Shown: positions 35,441-64,000 of the stretch, one piece after another
Position numbering within the stretch: position 1 is the first letter of the stretch
Layout: the number at the start of each line of letters is the position of its first letter
Origin: Chaenocephalus aceratus
Lineage: Eukaryota > Chordata > Actinopteri > Perciformes > Channichthyidae
Length of the DNA stretch: 64,000 bases
Assembly (NCBI GenBank): GCA_023974075.1
Contig: CM043801.1
Span: forward strand, 25,373,236 to 25,437,235
Direction: 5' to 3'
Program-made: the position numbers and the translations under genes
Notes under the pieces: generated by a model
What the model was told of the DNA's origin: nothing
Databases searched by the model: none
Seen by the model: the letters and a program-made list of their open reading frames with translations, nothing else

Positions 35441-36883
35441 TCAGGCGGTCTCATAGGTGGAGAGCAGGGCAGCATCCACAGGCTCCATGCAGGAGGGGCA
35501 GGTGAAGGACCTCATCAGCCAGTCGTCTATACAGTCCATGTGGTAGATGTGCATGCACGGCAGGAACCGGATGGGGTCCCCGTATACAAAGTCCAGCATA
35601 CAGATTACGCATCTGAAAAAAACATGAAATAAAAGAGCTTTAATACACACCAGTGTAAAGCTGATATTGTGACCACAGATTACAAATGATTAGATTAAAG
35701 TTATATCTGTATATACCTTAACTGCCGTCTTTTAGCATGCATTGCAATATGTGTATAGCCTATATAAAAAGGACAAATATTATCGATACCATTTAGATTT
35801 CATTTAAGGATATACAATTTAAGAATATATAACAGAAGAGAAAACAGCTATTCCTTACACCGAGAAGAAAGTGTTGTTAAATGTCATGTTAAGATAAATG
35901 TATTCATTGAGCTGTTCTATAATGGCAGAAATCACAAGCGTGATTATTTTTGTCAATATTAAGTTCAGTTGTTAACCTCGATTGCTCATTGACTTAGGAC
36001 AAAATGTTATTTACTGAACTGTAAAATACAATGAAACTGAAAAACAAAAATGAGATTAACCAGCCAGTCCCAAATCACTAATGTGCTTGAGATTTGCTTA
36101 GATATAAATTATACAACTTCCTTTCTTTAGTCTCCGCTCTAATACCCTGCAACCACCCCTCTATGCAAACGTCACACAAATACAAAATGCTCACTCTCTA
36201 ATCTTTTTCTCCGAGCCGTCCTGCCCCCCGTCATAGACCCCCTTAGGGAGGTGCTGGATGAGGCCGATGCGCTGAGCGATGCGGATCTGCTCCTCCTCCG
36301 TCAGCTGGGTGGCCAGACGGGCCTGGCTGGGCGTGGGGTGGTACATGGGCATGTGAGCCTGCTCCTAGTAAAGACAAAAGAAACCACAACAATTACACAA
36401 AATCAACCCACCCTCCTGCATCAGCTCACTGTGTGCATGCCGCGCTGATATGTGAGACTATGTGCAGGGATACACTGCCAAGTAAAGCAGCTGTCTAATG
36501 TTGACATTCTTGACGTCGATATGATGATAAGTGTTTGTTTACTCAGGTGTTTACCGACTATAATGGATTCCAGGTAGAAAAAAGGCCAGAGACCTGAAAC
36601 ACGGGCCAAGGGACTATTTTCACAAACATGTACTGCTGCATACAAACATGTAGGCTAATGACTAACTAATAACATTATTCTTGAATCTATTTGTTTTAAG
36701 TGTCCCCCGAACTTTCATTTAGTTAACTCGATACCCTGTAAAGTGTTAGCAGTGGTTCACCTGGTACGGCGGAGGTGGCTCCAGGTCCGGGTCTGTCCCG
36801 TCGCCGAAGCTCGCCCTGTCCGACTGGGATTCATGAAGCAGAGAAATGTCATCTGATGTCGGAGACTTGAGACAGTTGCCCAT
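35441..36883 (-). CDS. rnf11: RNF11 RING-H2 finger protein
   Basis: Three exons (36761-36883, 36195-36364, 35441-35612) give 154 aa, exactly the human length. The N-terminus MGNCLKS carries a myristoylation Gly2 and a palmitoylatable Cys4. A PPPPY motif that recruits WW-domain HECT ligases (Nedd4/Itch family) ends exon 1. The C-terminal RING-H2 finger starts CVICMLDF and continues CMHIYHMDC and CPSC, with all zinc ligands present. RNF11 acts on endosomes as an adaptor in ubiquitin signalling, including the A20 complex that restrains NF-kB. All phases agree. The last residues are TYETA (human YETN). Teleosts often keep rnf11a and rnf11b; which one this is cannot be told here. Confidence 0.97.
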
Positions 36884-39491
36884 ATCTTTGTGTCTCCAGT
36901 CCCGTCCCGACGTTAAAAATCAGACCTGTGTTGCTAAAGTTGCTCTCGGTGGCTAATAGTAGTTTTGTCTAATATTCCAGAAAACATTTAATTCCAGGTC
37001 AACTAAACACTGGAAAATATACTACGTACATGAGTATAAACCTCCTATATGAACCTTAAATGTTAAAGCGAACTAGTTAATCTTCATGTTTGCACAGCCC
37101 TTCAACTAAAAAACAAAACAAAGAACGACAGCTAGCTACTTTTTAGCTAGCCAGCTGGACGACTTCCTCGACAAGTATCGCTCATAGCCTTGTAAGAATA
37201 ACGTTTTCTATAAACTATCTACTTCAACAGTAGATACGGTTGTAACGCTAAGCGACATGAGTGTTGGACTGTAGCGACATTTCCGACTTTTAATTTCGTG
37301 AGTAACATTAAACAGTTTGCTTCCTTGCTAGCTCTTTCTTCAGCCGAGGACATGTATCAGTCCGTTGGATATGACGTAAGGGTGTGATTCTGTGCAGTGA
37401 TTGGATGATTTATTTGACGTCGATAGACGAAGGAGCCAAGTCCCGTCCCTTTTAATTATAAAAATCCATCTCATGTATTTGTTTTACGTTCATAAAAAAT
37501 ACAAATAAAACCGTAAGCTGTTTTTCTTTTGCTGAACACGGATATATGTGAAACCAATGTAATATGTTTGCTTAATTCACAGTTGAACCTATTATTTTTC
37601 TTCTAACTTCACGATTGGTTATGAAACATTAATGGTACTTTTTTTTTTAAAAAGATATAAATGCTTTTGCAAAATATTGGTTTCGAAAATAATTGCTAAA
37701 GATTGGTAATTAATGAATAAGCTTGATTTTGGGGAATATTCTTTATGGAAAATCTATTTTCTGTGATACAGTAAGGTGCAGATACAAGGCTGATTTCCAA
37801 TTAGGGGGCGTGTAGTCTGGTAAAACACTGCCTGCAAGGGACAAGGCGGTGGACAATATTAGTGCTTATGATTATTAAATCGACCTGCGCTTAAAATGGC
37901 TACTACCAAACCGGCGTATGGCTACAGTGCCATCATATTGTCCATGCAGCCTCGTGATTTCCATGAGGTATCAGATGTTTGCGAGAGCTATGGTTTTGAA
38001 TTAGCTCCTGGGAGTTCTCCCTACCCCACAACCCATCATTTATTTATTTTTCTCTATTTAAATTTGTACAATTTTGTATCTCACAAAAAAGCATATTTAT
38101 TCTTAATTAATGTTATGACATAAAACCAGTCGTAATCCATTGTTGTGTAAAGTTATTTTGCTAGTACTTTATTGTATCACAGCCGATAAATATGAACCAA
38201 CGAGAGAGCATTTCATGGTTTTTAAAAGAAGAATATGAATAATGAATTACATCCAATAACAGTGGACACCTTTATTTGTATATACAACTATTGTACACAT
38301 AAACACCCATAAAGTATTTGCATTCCAGGAATTTATAACACAATTGCCCATGTTTTTGGTTACGGGAGTTTCACAGATTGTTTGCCTTTTTCAGGCAAAC
38401 GAAACAAAAACACAAACCTTAGTGAACATTTCCAAAGATTCCTTTACCTTAAAAGCTCATCAACTGATAGTTTATTGTTTCTTCTCTTAATGTTACAAAC
38501 AGCATATTTTCTCTGTACATTATTAATAAGTAAGAGCATAAAGTTATTTTGTGAAGCAAATGTGGCATGGTCTGTCTACGGTGTTTCTACAGTCATCGTC
38601 TGCAATGGTTCATACAATATTCACTGAAGAAAAAGGTGAGAAAAGATGAATGATCATTTTGTTTTCATATCAGTTCATGGTAAATATACCCAGATACCCC
38701 AAAAGTAATACATACATGTAGGGAAAGTCTCATTTAAAGGGAGTAAACCTGTTAAAATACCAAAAAACTGTTTTGAAGGTTCATTTGAAAGGTTTGAGTT
38801 TTGTCGGAGGCATGGTTTAACATAAACACAGGGTAAAATTACAAATAAGCATCTTTTCTATTTTATTCTATAACTGTATTCATATCTCACAACTTATTCA
38901 ATACCAAAAAGTAAAATGACGAGGCGAATCAGGCAGTTTTCTTCCAATGCACATTCATTCATACTGTAAAAAAATCCAGCATTATTGAGTGTTACTTATT
39001 AGTATCCACATTGTCTGGTAAAATATCAGATCGTCTCTTGGTCATGGCTTGTTGTGTTGAACTCGTCTTATAAATGGCAATGGCTTAATGATCACAATGT
39101 ATTTACAAAAGGATTATTTATAAGAAAATGTAGTTACATATGCACACACCCCACAGTTAAATACTCTTAAGAGCAACACTGAATCATTTAGAAACATCTT
39201 CAGAAATGAAAATACCTATCAACACAAATGATTTAATTTGATCCATTCATTATATTTCTGCATCATTTTCAGATGTATTATTACTCTCCATCATCAAGTA
39301 CAAGTCAGGAATTATACCTTATTTATTGTCAGTGTTCTGTGTGAATTGGAAACTACAGTTTCAGGAAGTATTGTTCTTTTCGTTTTGGGTTCATGGCCTT
39401 GAGGCTCTGTTGCAAAAAGAGTCACTTTAACCTTCTCTCTGTCGTACAGTCCCCCGTCTCCCCCTCCTCCCTCATGCTGAGCCTCCCGTCC
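36884..39491. other. rnf11 promoter and cacna1e 3' UTR region
   Basis: The first 500 bases are the rnf11 promoter. I see no gene in 37450-38250. A 75-codon frame starting at 37896 has no family resemblance. On minus, AATAAA reads from 39327 to 39322 and another from 38276 to 38271; either could end cacna1e, giving a 3' UTR of about 0.2 or 1.2 kb. Confidence 0.5.
37372..37422 (-). promoter_or_regulatory. CRE / CCAAT cluster upstream of rnf11
   Basis: TGACGTAA at 37372-37379 and TGACGTCG at 37415-37422 are CREB/ATF-like sites. They flank an ATTGG (CCAAT on minus) at 37400-37404. The cluster lies about 500 bp upstream of the rnf11 ATG in a repeat-free stretch. Regulatory function is inferred. 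Confidence 0.45.
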
Positions 39492-63648
<24,157 letters not shown>

Positions 63649-64000
63649 CTACAAAGAAAGGAAACATATAGTTACATAAGACACAGCTTTTTTTATTACC
63701 ACAAACTCTCATGATGGCTGTCGTTGTTTTATTCAACTTTATGTTGTGTATCCTGCGTGTTTGTAACCACAACTTGTTCTATTTACAACAATATTTTGTT
63801 GTTAAGAATGAGCTCTACAGAACAATATTCTAAAGAAACACTGAGTTTCTGAACAATGTATGATCTTTTTACTGGATATTATCTCGTGGTCATTTATTCT
63901 ATTACTTTATTACTTATTTATTCTAGTAAGACTTTTACAGCAGATTATGCATTCTGCAGTGATGGCAAATATATCTTAAAGTCCCCTTCTGTTCATAAAT

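Noticed and set aside
37896..38123. Plus-strand 75-codon frame beginning MATTKPAYGYS
   Set aside because: No recognisable family, no splice partner, and the second half is low-complexity AT-rich sequence. Most likely chance.

Overview
This 64 kb window is vertebrate nuclear DNA, almost certainly from a ray-finned (teleost) fish. It has intron-split genes with GT-AG splice sites, compact introns, many MITE-like and SINE/LINE repeats typical of teleosts, and long GT/CA and AAT/ACA microsatellites. Gene identities below come from reading spliced exons by eye and comparing with remembered family sequences. No database search was run.

Layout (plus coordinates): the 3' half of efcab14 (+, 350-3406); intronless znf830 (-, 4814-5818), tail to tail with efcab14 and head to head with complete ankrd13c (+, 6437-16070, 13 exons, 521 aa); complete srsf11 (-, 18073-25265, 12 exons, 441 aa), tail to tail with ankrd13c; an intergenic stretch filled with nested transposon remnants; complete rpe65 (+, 28412-32140, 14 exons, 531 aa); complete rnf11 (-, 35441-36883, 3 exons, 154 aa) with a long 3' UTR; and the 3' part of a Cav2.3 (R-type) calcium channel gene, cacna1e (-, 39492-63648 and beyond the window), from the repeat I pore loop to the stop codon.

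The genes are ordinary housekeeping or neural/retinal loci and do not form an operon-like system. znf830 and srsf11 are RNA-splicing factors, rpe65 is the visual-cycle isomerohydrolase, rnf11 a ubiquitin-pathway RING protein, and cacna1e a voltage-gated channel. I found no undescribed biological system.

The most useful observations are: (1) cacna1e carries about thirty small, mostly single-base, insertion-biased frame breaks although the protein and splice sites around them are conserved, while every other gene in the window is frame-perfect; this points to a low-quality consensus from about 40.7 kb on, or to very recent gene decay; (2) a 12-nt microexon in the repeat III S3-S4 linker of cacna1e; (3) a candidate 85-nt frame-shifting (poison) exon in srsf11 intron 2; (4) several clean MITE insertions, including a TTAA-flanked element nested inside an older repeat and two elements that share an internal module but not their ends.
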